A stretch of 20,189 bases of DNA. It comes from JAVVFH01 sp032250585. Lineage in GTDB: Bacteria; Pseudomonadota; Gammaproteobacteria; Xanthomonadales; SZUA-36. Every line of letters starts with the position of its first letter. The stretch's first letter is position 1. The notes under the pieces are model-generated. The model worked only from the letters and a program-made list of their open reading frames with translations, was not told where the DNA came from and made no database searches. This document shows positions 1 to 6,444 of the stretch, one piece after another. The position numbers and the translations under genes were made by a program. The stretch spans positions 1-20,189 of the forward strand of contig JAVVFH010000035.1 of the NCBI GenBank assembly GCA_032250585.1, in the 5' to 3' direction.

Positions 1-125
1 TGATCGACTGCGCACTGGACCAGACCGGTGGACAGCGGCAAAAAGCGGCAGAATTGCTGGGCCTGGGCCGTAACACGCTGACGCGCAAGATCCGGAAGTA
101 CGACAGCGCGCGACACTGTGACTGA
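1..125 (+). CDS. ntrC: NtrC-family response regulator, C-terminal end only (partial)
   Basis: Only the last 40 codons are inside the window, read from base 3 to the TGA at 123-125. They encode a Fis-type helix-turn-helix: TGGQRQKAAELLGLGRNTL followed by TRKIRKY. The RNTLTRK recognition helix is the form seen in NtrC (NR-I), the sigma54 activator of nitrogen-assimilation genes. The receiver and AAA+ domains lie upstream, so the assignment rests on the DNA-binding domain alone; another Fis-type enhancer-binding protein is possible. The gene converges on dtd with 3 bp between the two stops and no recognisable terminator. It is distinct from the ntrX gene at 4813-6189, whose recognition helix reads MERTHLYRK. 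Confidence 0.7.
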   Translation, partial: IDCALDQTGGQRQKAAELLGLGRNTLTRKIRKYDSARHCD

Positions 126-128
126 AGT

Positions 129-578
129 TCAGAGCCCCGGCGGTACCTGCAGCCAGAAGGTCACCGGGCCGTCGTTCACCAGGTGGACTTTCATATCGGC
201 CCCGAATTCCCCCATCGCCACCGGTTCCAGCGCGCTTCTGGCCTGACCGGTGAAATAACGAAACAGCCGTGCGCCTTCCTGCGGCGCTGCAGCTGGCGAG
301 AATCCGGGCCGGTTGCCGCTGTCGGTGTCGGCCGCGAGGGTGAATTGCGGCACCAGCAGCAGGCCGCCGCCGGCCTGGTGGACGTCGAGGTTCATCCGGC
401 CGTTGTCGTCCGGAAAAATCCGGTAGGCCAGCAGGCGCTGCAAAAGACGGTCGGCTTCTTTTTCCGTATCGCCGCGCTCGACGCCGATCAGCGCCAGCAC
501 GCCCTTGTCGATGGACCCGACCACTTTTTCGTTAACATGCACCGAGGCTTCCGATACTCTTTGAATCAGGGCGATCAT
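129..578 (-). CDS. dtd: D-aminoacyl-tRNA deacylase
   Basis: Hydrolyses D-aminoacyl-tRNAs (and mischarged Gly-tRNA-Ala), releasing free tRNA in the cytoplasm. At 149 aa it has the usual length of the DTD family. The active-site strand PQFTL is at residues 77-81, with the catalytic-position Thr at 80, followed by AADT and RPGFS. The cross-subunit Gly-cisPro loop NDGPVT is at 135-140. The family normally reads SQFTL; here the Ser is Pro77, while Gln78 and Thr80 are kept. The start MIALIQRV is standard for the family, with a purine-rich GAGAGCGAAA just upstream. It is transcribed divergently from the acyltransferase at 665 and converges on the partial ntrC. Confidence 0.95.
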   Translation of the reverse strand: MIALIQRVSEASVHVNEKVVGSIDKGVLALIGVERGDTEKEADRLLQRLLAYRIFPDDNGRMNLDVHQAGGGLLLVPQFTLAADTDSGNRPGFSPAAAPQEGARLFRYFTGQARSALEPVAMGEFGADMKVHLVNDGPVTFWLQVPPGL

Positions 579-664
579 TTTCGCTCTCGATTTGCGTTTT
601 TGGGTCTGTAATTCTAGCCCGTATCCTGAGGGCGCGGTGGGGACGGGTCCGTCTCGAGGTTTTT
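579..664. promoter_or_regulatory. Divergent promoter region between dtd and the acyltransferase gene
   Basis: This 86-bp spacer must hold the 5' signals of two diverging genes. On the minus strand TAGAAT (rc of 611-616) resembles a -10 box for dtd, but no good -35 box stands 17 bp upstream. On the plus strand no hexamer pair at normal spacing is convincing. A GC-rich stretch followed by GAGGTTTTT precedes the ATG at 665. The region is placed by geometry rather than by clear motifs. Confidence 0.35.
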
Positions 665-1540
665 ATGGTTTACGCAGTTAAATTCGTACTCTGGCTGCTC
701 AGCCTGCTGCCCGAGGACATGCCCTGGCGGCTGTCCGGACGGATCACCGGGCTGTGGATGCGCCTGTCGCCGGTCAAGTGCCACACGACTGAGCGTAATT
801 TGGAGCGCTGCTATCCGGATATGCTGCCGGAGGAGCGCGAGCGGCTGGTTCGCGACAGCTTCCGCCATTACCTGTGCTCGGTGCTCGAGGCGGGTCACAA
901 CTGGTACTGGAGCCTGGAACGTCTGCAAGGTCTGTGCGACGGTTTCGTCGGCGAGCGTTTGCTGTTCGACGCTTTGTCTTCGGGCCGCGGCGTGGTGGTC
1001 CTGGCGCCGCACTTCGGTGCCTGGGAGTACCTGGGCGTCTATCTGCAGAAAATTCCCGACATCGCGATCCTCTACAAGCCGCCTTCGAACCCGGCCATGG
1101 AAAAAGCCCTGCTCGAGAAGCGCCGGCGTGGCGGTGGCAAGCTGATCGCAGCGAATGTCCCGGGCTTGCGTCAACTCTACGCCCATGTCCGCTCCGGCAA
1201 AGGTGTCGGCGTGCTGCCCGACCAGCAACCGTCGGCGGGAAAAGGCCGCTTCGCGCCTTTTTTCGGTATTCCGGCGCTGACCGCCGTGCTCGTGCCCCGT
1301 CTGATTCAGCGCACCGGTTGCATCGCTCTGCTCGGCGCCTGCGAACGCTTGCCCGGGGGGCGCTTCCGCGTGCACATGCTGCCGGCTGACGAGGACATTT
1401 ATTCCAGCGACATGGACACCGCCCTGGCCGCGGTCAACCGCGGCGTCGAACGCTGTATCGCCATCGATCCCGCCCAGTACCTGTGGGGTTACCGCCGCTT
1501 CAAGAGCCAACCGGAGGGTGCCGAACCGTTTTACGCCTGA
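665..1540 (+). CDS. htrB: Lipid A biosynthesis acyltransferase (LpxL/HtrB/MsbB family)
   Basis: Transfers a secondary acyl chain to lipid A precursors at the inner face of the cytoplasmic membrane. The 291-aa protein starts with a hydrophobic anchor (about residues 2-16). It carries the catalytic H-x4-E motif in APHFGAWE (His116, Glu121) and the family block DQQPSAGKG at 186-194, then a C-terminal half ending in WGYRRFKSQPEG. These features fit the family well. Which acyl chain and which position it serves (LpxL, LpxM or the Pseudomonas-type 2-hydroxylauroyl enzyme) cannot be read from the sequence. ATG at 665 is the only sensible start. The last 10 bp overlap the 3' end of the convergent TPR gene. 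Confidence 0.9.
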   Translation: MVYAVKFVLWLLSLLPEDMPWRLSGRITGLWMRLSPVKCHTTERNLERCYPDMLPEERERLVRDSFRHYLCSVLEAGHNWYWSLERLQGLCDGFVGERLLFDALSSGRGVVVLAPHFGAWEYLGVYLQKIPDIAILYKPPSNPAMEKALLEKRRRGGGKLIAANVPGLRQLYAHVRSGKGVGVLPDQQPSAGKGRFAPFFGIPALTAVLVPRLIQRTGCIALLGACERLPGGRFRVHMLPADEDIYSSDMDTALAAVNRGVERCIAIDPAQYLWGYRRFKSQPEGAEPFYA

Positions 1541-1884
1541 TGGGGGTCTTGCCGTTGCGAACCGCGCCCGGCTGATTTTTTGTCCAGCCGCTTGAGAAAG
1601 ACGCCCATCTCGCGTTCCGCCTGCTTGTCGCCGTTGGCTTGCGCCGCCTCGATGCCGGCGCGCCAGGCACTGCGCGCTGCCTCCGGTTTTCCCTGGCTTT
1701 GGCGAACCTTGCCCAACTCTTTCCAGGCCGCGGTATAGCCAGCGTCCATGTCGACCGCGGCCGCCAGGTGCTGCTCTGCTTCGTTCAGCCGCCGTTGTGC
1801 CGCCAGCAGCCGGGCCAGAGTCAATCGGAGCATCGCGCTGTCGCGTGCCGTGCCCAGCAGTTTTTCGAGGCTCTGGATGTCCAT
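1531..1884 (-). CDS. Small TPR-repeat protein
   Basis: The 117-aa protein has no signal peptide or membrane segment. Residues about 16-85 form two tetratricopeptide-like helical hairpins, with the expected small and aromatic positions (LARLLAAQRRLNEAEQHL, then AWKELGKVRQSQGKPEAA). The C-terminal 30 residues are basic and probably disordered (KKSAGRGSQRQ). TPR proteins are scaffolds for protein contacts; no specific partner can be inferred. It is the last gene of the long minus-strand run, starting 9 bp after the trkH stop, so it is probably co-transcribed with trkH. The stop overlaps the acyltransferase 3' end by 10 bp. Confidence 0.75.
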   Translation of the reverse strand: MDIQSLEKLLGTARDSAMLRLTLARLLAAQRRLNEAEQHLAAAVDMDAGYTAAWKELGKVRQSQGKPEAARSAWRAGIEAAQANGDKQAEREMGVFLKRLDKKSAGRGSQRQDPHQA

Positions 1885-1893
1885 GATCGTCGT

Positions 1894-3345
1894 TCAGTCC
1901 CGCCAGAATGCCGGTGTCAACACCACCAGCAAGGTATAGATCTCCAGCCGCCCGAGCAACATTGCCAGGCTCAGGACGATTTTCGCCGGGTCGTTGAGGC
2001 TGGCGTAATGGGGCCCTGCCTCCCCAAGCGCCGGGCCGAGATTGGTGAGGCAGGCCCCGACTGCTGAAAAGGCCGTTTCGGCGTCAAGGCCGGTGGCCGT
2101 GAGCAGCAGTGTCATCAGCACGAAACTGGCAATGTACAGGAAGAAGAAGCCCCAGACGGCGCTGATCACGGTATCGGAGGTGCGCTGACCGCCAATCTTG
2201 ACGGGAATGACGGCGTGCGGATGAATCAGGCGATGGATTTCGCGCAGCGATTGCCGATACAGCAGGATGATCCGGATGACTTTCATGCCGCCGGCCGTGC
2301 TGCCGGCGCAGCCGCCGATGAAAGCGATGCAGATCAACAGGTATGGGATGAAGCCGGACCAGGCGTAAAAGGGCGCTGTCGTGAAGCCGGTGGTCGTCAT
2401 GGCGGAAATGGCCTGGAAGCTGCCGAAGCGAAACGCCGATGACAGGGTTTCGTAGCTGCCGTCGAGGTACAGGCCGAAACTGACGAGTAGCGCGAAGGTG
2501 GCCAGCAGGAAGGCGTAAACCCGGATTTCCGGATCCACGAAATAAGGCTGGGTAGTGGCCCGCCGCCAGGCCGTGAAATGCAGCGCGAAATTGATGCCGG
2601 CGACCACCATGAACACGCTGGCAACGACTTCCACCGTGGGGTTGTCCCAGAATGCCAGGCTCGCATCGTGAGTGGAGAATCCGCCGATGGCCATGGTGCT
2701 GAAGGCGTGACCGACCGCATCGAAAAGACTCATGCCGGCCAGCCAATAGGCAAAAGCGCAGACCACCGTGATCCCGACGTAGATCAGCCACAACGCCTTG
2801 GCGGTCTCGGCGATGCGGGGCGTCAGTTTTGCGTCCTTGACCGGCCCCGGCATTTCGGCGCGGTAAAGTTGCATGCCGCCGATGCGCAGCATGGGCAGAA
2901 TGGCCACCGCCAGCACGATGATGCCCATGCCACCCAGCCACTGCAGTTGCTGGCGGTAATAGAGTAGTGAGCGCGGCAGGCCGTCGATCTCGGCAATGAT
3001 CGTCGCACCGGTGGTGGTCAGGCCGGACATCGATTCGAAAACGGCGTCGACGTAGCTCAAATCGGGTGCTTCGGCCAGCGCGAACGGCAAGGCGCTGACC
3101 AGCACCATCGCCAGCCAGGCGGCAACCACGATCACGAAGCCGTCGCGCACGCGCAATTCCTGCTGCGCACGCCGAACCGGAAAATAGATTGTCAGCCCGG
3201 CCGCCAGCAGGATCGTGGCACTCAGCAAAAACAGCGTCAGGCTGCCGTCGCGGTACCAGAACGACACCAGGGCCGGCGGCAGCATCATCACGCTGGACCA
3301 GGCGATCAGGAAGCCCACGACCCGCTGGACAGCGGAAAAGCCCAT
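1894..3345 (-). CDS. trkH: Trk potassium uptake membrane subunit
   Basis: This is the pore-forming subunit of the Trk K+ uptake system in the inner membrane, gated by the TrkA ring. The 483 aa form four M1-P-M2 repeats. The selectivity-filter loops are visible at GLTTTGA (108-114), AIGGFST (219-225), TTTGFTT (317-323) and CLTNLGP (432-438). GGCAGSTAGGMK at 344-355 is the conserved TrkH segment after the third filter, and the protein ends in the typical LEIYTLLVVLTPAFWRD. Length is normal. It lies downstream of trkA in the same orientation. Its ATG shares one base (TGATG) with the stop of a possible 29-codon ORF in the trkA-trkH gap, which suggests translational coupling if that ORF is real. 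Confidence 0.97.
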   Translation of the reverse strand: MGFSAVQRVVGFLIAWSSVMMLPPALVSFWYRDGSLTLFLLSATILLAAGLTIYFPVRRAQQELRVRDGFVIVVAAWLAMVLVSALPFALAEAPDLSYVDAVFESMSGLTTTGATIIAEIDGLPRSLLYYRQQLQWLGGMGIIVLAVAILPMLRIGGMQLYRAEMPGPVKDAKLTPRIAETAKALWLIYVGITVVCAFAYWLAGMSLFDAVGHAFSTMAIGGFSTHDASLAFWDNPTVEVVASVFMVVAGINFALHFTAWRRATTQPYFVDPEIRVYAFLLATFALLVSFGLYLDGSYETLSSAFRFGSFQAISAMTTTGFTTAPFYAWSGFIPYLLICIAFIGGCAGSTAGGMKVIRIILLYRQSLREIHRLIHPHAVIPVKIGGQRTSDTVISAVWGFFFLYIASFVLMTLLLTATGLDAETAFSAVGACLTNLGPALGEAGPHYASLNDPAKIVLSLAMLLGRLEIYTLLVVLTPAFWRD

Positions 3346-3434
3346 CAGGCCAAGCGCTTGTCTGAGCAGGGGTCGGGATAGCCACGCCTGCCGTTCATCT
3401 GCTCAAAGCGCGGGTCTTCCGGGATTTGGCGCAT
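3345..3434 (-). CDS. Possible 29-aa small ORF between trkA and trkH
   Basis: On the minus strand an ATG appears 5 nt after the trkA stop and opens a 29-codon frame (MRQIPEDPRFEQMNGRRGY...). It ends in TGA overlapping the trkH ATG as TGATG. It fills the trkA-trkH gap almost exactly. The peptide is polar and charged, with one Cys and no membrane segment. No strong Shine-Dalgarno precedes it; re-initiation after trkA would be needed. It may be a coupling peptide or a chance frame. I do not recognise the sequence. Confidence 0.35.
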   Translation of the reverse strand: MRQIPEDPRFEQMNGRRGYPDPCSDKRLA

Positions 3435-3439
3435 GCCGT

Positions 3440-4816
3440 TCAAAGGAAGGTCGCACCCACCTGGAACAGGCGCTCAATGGCGGCAATTTGCCGCTTGTCC
3501 GGCACGAACAGCAGCACGTGATCGTGTTCCTTGATCACGGTGTCGTGGTGCGCGATGATGACTTCCTCGCCGCGCACCACGGCCGGGATCGTGGTCCCGG
3601 CAGGCAGGTCGATGTCCTCGATGGCGCGGCCGACAACTTTGGAGCTGCGCTTGTCGCCCAGCGCGACCGCTTCGATGGCTTCGGCAGCACCGCGCCTCAG
3701 CGAGTGCACCCGTACCATGTTGCCGCGGCGGATGTGCGTCAGCAATGCGCCGATGGTCACTTGTTGCGGCGACACGGCGATGTCGATCGAGCCGGATTCG
3801 ACCAGGTCTACATACGACGGCCGGTTGATGATGGCGATTACTTTTTCGGCCCCCATGCGCTTGGCCAGCATGGACGAAAGAATGTTCGCCTCGTCGTCGT
3901 TGGTCAGCACGCAATAAACGTCGGTGTTGTCGATGGCTTCCTCGCGCAGCAGATCTTCGTCGGCGCAGTCACCGATCAGCACGATGGCTTTTTCGAGGCT
4001 CTCGGCGATGGCCTCGGCCCGTTCCGGATCGCGCTCAATGATTTTGACGTGATGATTTCGCTCCAGCTGCCGGGCCAGGTTACTGCCGATGTTGCCGCCG
4101 CCGGCGAGAATGATCCGGCGGACGGGGTTATCCAGCGGCCGCAGTTCTTTCATCATGACCCGGATATTGCGCTGCGCGGCCAGGAAGAAGACCGTGTCGT
4201 TGGCCTCGATCACGGTGTTGCCGTCGGGGATGATGGTCTTGTCGTCGCGGTAGATGACAGCAACGCGGGCGTCGGCGTCGGCCGGCATGTGCTCGCGCAG
4301 AGTTTGCAGCCGATGGCCCACCAGCGGCCCGCCGGCATAAGCCTGGGTGGCCACCAGCTGGGCCCGGCCGTCCGCGAAGTCGAGTACCTGCAGTGCGCCC
4401 GGATATTCGATCAGCCGCGCGATGTACTGCGTGACCAGAGTTTCGGGACTGATCAGGACATCCACAGGGCAATGATCGCGTTCGAATAAACTGGGATTAT
4501 CGATGTATTCCGATGAGCGGATGCGGGCGATGCGGGTCGGCGTATGATAGAGCGTATAGGCTACCTGGCAGGCTGTCATGTTGACCTCGTCACTGCTGGT
4601 CAGCGCAATTACCAGATCGGCATCTTCGATGCCGGCGCGCACGAGTACCGTCGGGTGCGAGGCGTGGCCGAGAACCCCCCGGATGTCGAGCCGGTCCTGA
4701 AGTTCCTTGAGATGAGCGGCGTTGGTATCGACCACGGTGATGTCGTTTTCTTCAGTGGCGAGGCTCTGGGCTACTGTCGAGCCTACCTGGCCGGCGCCCA
4801 GGATGACAATTTTCAT
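3440..4816 (-). CDS. trkA: Trk potassium uptake NAD-binding regulatory subunit
   Basis: This is the cytoplasmic RCK protein that binds NAD(H)/ATP and gates TrkH. The 458 aa hold two RCK-N/RCK-C repeats, as in full-length gammaproteobacterial TrkA. The first Rossmann motif is GAGQVG (7-12), with the strand-2 acidic residue at Asp30. The second is GGGNIG (239-244), with Glu261 at the end of the strand KIIERDPERAE. The ATG overlaps the ntrX stop as ATGA (4813-4816), so it is translationally coupled to ntrX. The trkA-next-to-ntrX order is also known from alphaproteobacterial ntrB-ntrC-ntrY-ntrX-trkA clusters. No defect is seen. Confidence 0.97.
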   Translation of the reverse strand: MKIVILGAGQVGSTVAQSLATEENDITVVDTNAAHLKELQDRLDIRGVLGHASHPTVLVRAGIEDADLVIALTSSDEVNMTACQVAYTLYHTPTRIARIRSSEYIDNPSLFERDHCPVDVLISPETLVTQYIARLIEYPGALQVLDFADGRAQLVATQAYAGGPLVGHRLQTLREHMPADADARVAVIYRDDKTIIPDGNTVIEANDTVFFLAAQRNIRVMMKELRPLDNPVRRIILAGGGNIGSNLARQLERNHHVKIIERDPERAEAIAESLEKAIVLIGDCADEDLLREEAIDNTDVYCVLTNDDEANILSSMLAKRMGAEKVIAIINRPSYVDLVESGSIDIAVSPQQVTIGALLTHIRRGNMVRVHSLRRGAAEAIEAVALGDKRSSKVVGRAIEDIDLPAGTTIPAVVRGEEVIIAHHDTVIKEHDHVLLFVPDKRQIAAIERLFQVGATFL

Positions 4817-6189
4817 TGCAGTGCGTCCGAGATGGCTCCGGACTTGGGGTCGATACCCAGAGCCCGGAGTTTGCGGTACAGATGGGTCCGTTCCATGCCT
4901 ACCGAATCAGCCAGTTTGCCGACGCTGCCACCAGCCTCCCGCAACTTGTAGACGAGATACTCCCGCTCGAATTGCTCGCGTGCTTCGCGCAGCGGCAAAT
5001 CAAAGAATTTCGGGTGACTCCCGTTGCTGGTGGCGGGCCCCCGCGGCGTTTTGCGCAGGTATTCCTCGACTTCGGCCACCGAGATTTCCCCCTCGCCACC
5101 CAGGATCAGCAACTGTCGGACCAGGTTGCGAAGTTCGCGGATATTGCCCGGCCAGCTGTGGTTCCTGAGCCGATTCTGGGCAGCCACGGAAAATGGCCGA
5201 TAGGGCGTGTTGTCGCGGTTGGGGAACCACTCGGCATAAAAGCGCAGCAGTTCTGGAACGTCATCGGGCCGGTCCCTGAGCGGCGGCAGTTCGAGCGGCA
5301 GCACATTCAGGCGGTAGTAGAGCCGCTGCAGCGTGGCGTCCTCCTGCGCGAGCCGACCCAGGTTCGCGCTGGCGCTGACGATGACCCGGCAGTCGATCTG
5401 GCGGGTCCGGGCGCCGTCCGTGCGGATGTATTGCCCGGATTCCAGCGCCTGGTGCAGTAAGTTCATGACCTCCTGCGGTAGGTCCTGCAGGTCCGGGATG
5501 AACAGCGTCCCCCCCGCTGCACGTTCGAATGCACCCGCGTTGTCCTGCTCGTCACCGCCGCTACCGAACAGGTAGCGGCGGGCATTTTGGGCATTCAGCT
5601 CGACCGCCTTCAGCGTGACGAAATCGCCTTCCCGGCGGCTGTGGCGATGCACGAAACGCGCCAGATTCTCGCGCCCACTGCCCCGCTCGCCAATAATCAG
5701 GACCGGCGAATCATGCTCGGCAGCCTGTTCCGCCTTGTTGCGCAGGAGCTGCATCACCGCGCTGTTGCCCAGCGGTTCACTTTCGCCCCGCGCCGGTGCA
5801 CTGGCGGTTTTGCGTTGTTTGCGTGCGGATTCCAGTGCCTGGCTGACGATGGACAGCAGGCGTGCGAGGGAAATGGGTTTCTGGACGAAGTCCTCGGCGC
5901 CCAGCCGGGTCGCTTCGATAGCGGTTTCCACCGTGCCGTGACCGGACATGACGACGACAGGGCACTCAAGGCCGCCGGCAGACCACTCCTTGAGCAGTGT
6001 GATGCCGTCCACGTCCGGCATCCAGATGTCCAGCAGAACCAGGTCGGGCGTACTGCGGGCGAAGGCGGTGCGCGCGGATTCGCCGTCCTCGGCGACCGTG
6101 ACCCGGTAACCCTGATCTTCGAGAATCTCGCGTACGAGTTCGCGAATGTCCGGTTCGTCGTCGACGACGAGTATGTGGCTCTGGCTCAT
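4813..6189 (-). CDS. ntrX: NtrX-type response regulator with eroded AAA+ domain
   Basis: Response regulator partner of the adjacent kinase NtrY. The 458 aa contain: a receiver (1-120) with acidic pocket Asp10/Asp11, phospho-acceptor Asp54 (LLDIWMP), Ser82 and Lys104; an AAA+ sigma54-interaction-like domain (about 140-375); and a Fis-type HTH (about 405-446) with MERTHLYRKL typical of NtrX. The AAA+ part is abnormal. Walker A reads GERGSGRE (167-174) with Arg173 where Lys is expected. The GAFTGA loop is absent: LFGSGG runs through a short linker into GAFERAAGG. Walker B is IPDL (231-234) instead of a DE pair. The arginine-finger region LYYRLNV and WPGNIREL are kept. It therefore probably does not hydrolyse ATP or contact sigma54, and would act as a phospho-switched DNA-binding repressor or activator. 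ATG at 6187-6189 is the standard start. Confidence 0.9.
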   Translation of the reverse strand: MSQSHILVVDDEPDIRELVREILEDQGYRVTVAEDGESARTAFARSTPDLVLLDIWMPDVDGITLLKEWSAGGLECPVVVMSGHGTVETAIEATRLGAEDFVQKPISLARLLSIVSQALESARKQRKTASAPARGESEPLGNSAVMQLLRNKAEQAAEHDSPVLIIGERGSGRENLARFVHRHSRREGDFVTLKAVELNAQNARRYLFGSGGDEQDNAGAFERAAGGTLFIPDLQDLPQEVMNLLHQALESGQYIRTDGARTRQIDCRVIVSASANLGRLAQEDATLQRLYYRLNVLPLELPPLRDRPDDVPELLRFYAEWFPNRDNTPYRPFSVAAQNRLRNHSWPGNIRELRNLVRQLLILGGEGEISVAEVEEYLRKTPRGPATSNGSHPKFFDLPLREAREQFEREYLVYKLREAGGSVGKLADSVGMERTHLYRKLRALGIDPKSGAISDALQ

Positions 6190-6218
6190 GGGCTTCGTTC
6201 AGGCCGGTGATTTGGGCC

Positions 6219-6252
6219 AACTGTTGCTTTCGCGCAACAGTTTACGCGAAAG
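6219..6252 (-). promoter_or_regulatory. Two overlapping, mutually exclusive hairpins upstream of ntrX
   Basis: Two perfect inverted repeats overlap in the ntrX leader. Stem B pairs AACTGTTGC (6219-6227) with GCAACAGTT (6234-6242), 9 bp with a 6-nt loop. Stem A pairs CTTTCGCG (6227-6234) with CGCGAAAG (6245-6252), 8 bp with a 10-nt loop. They share bases 6227 and 6234, and each has an arm lying in the other's loop, so only one can form at a time. The nearer edge is 29 bp upstream of the ntrX ATG. This could be an attenuator-like leader or nested operator palindromes. No U-tract follows either stem. Confidence 0.5.
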
Positions 6253-6267
6253 GCTGGGGTCTGCCTA

Positions 6268-6444
6268 GTGTCCTGTCACGCATCTTATGTCGCTTTCAGC
6301 AAGGCAAGAAGCGGTCAGATGCCAGGCGCGCGAGTGCAGGACTAGCCATGCTAATTCAAGCGAGTGCAACAACGCAGATGGCCGCTTATTGCCTTGGCGC
6401 GTATGCGGGGCTCTGAAAGCGTCATAAGATGCGTGACAGGACAC
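6268..6444. mobile_element. MITE-like element with TA target duplication, inserted in the ntrY stop codon
   Basis: The 177-bp non-coding element has long terminal inverted repeats. Counting the flanking CTAG bases, 6265-6299 and 6413-6447 match at 34 of 35 positions; the outer ends read GTGTCCTGTCACGCATCTTA. TA is duplicated at 6266-6267 and 6445-6446, so the empty site would be CTAG. Just inside, 6300-6314 and 6382-6396 form a second inverted pair (14 of 15). GCGAGTGCA is repeated directly at 6330-6338 and 6360-6368. There is no transposase. TA duplication within CTAG is the target habit known for IS630, so mobilisation by an IS630/Tc1-mariner-type transposase is the likely origin. It separates ntrY from ntrX. 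Confidence 0.85.

Noticed and set aside
614..1510. 298-codon minus-strand ORF opposite the acyltransferase
   Set aside because: Shadow frame; the plus-strand protein has the full LpxL/HtrB motifs.
6207..6416. 69-codon plus-strand ORF across the MITE
   Set aside because: It crosses the end of the element and its hairpins, has no ribosome site and no familiar sequence; the element is non-coding.
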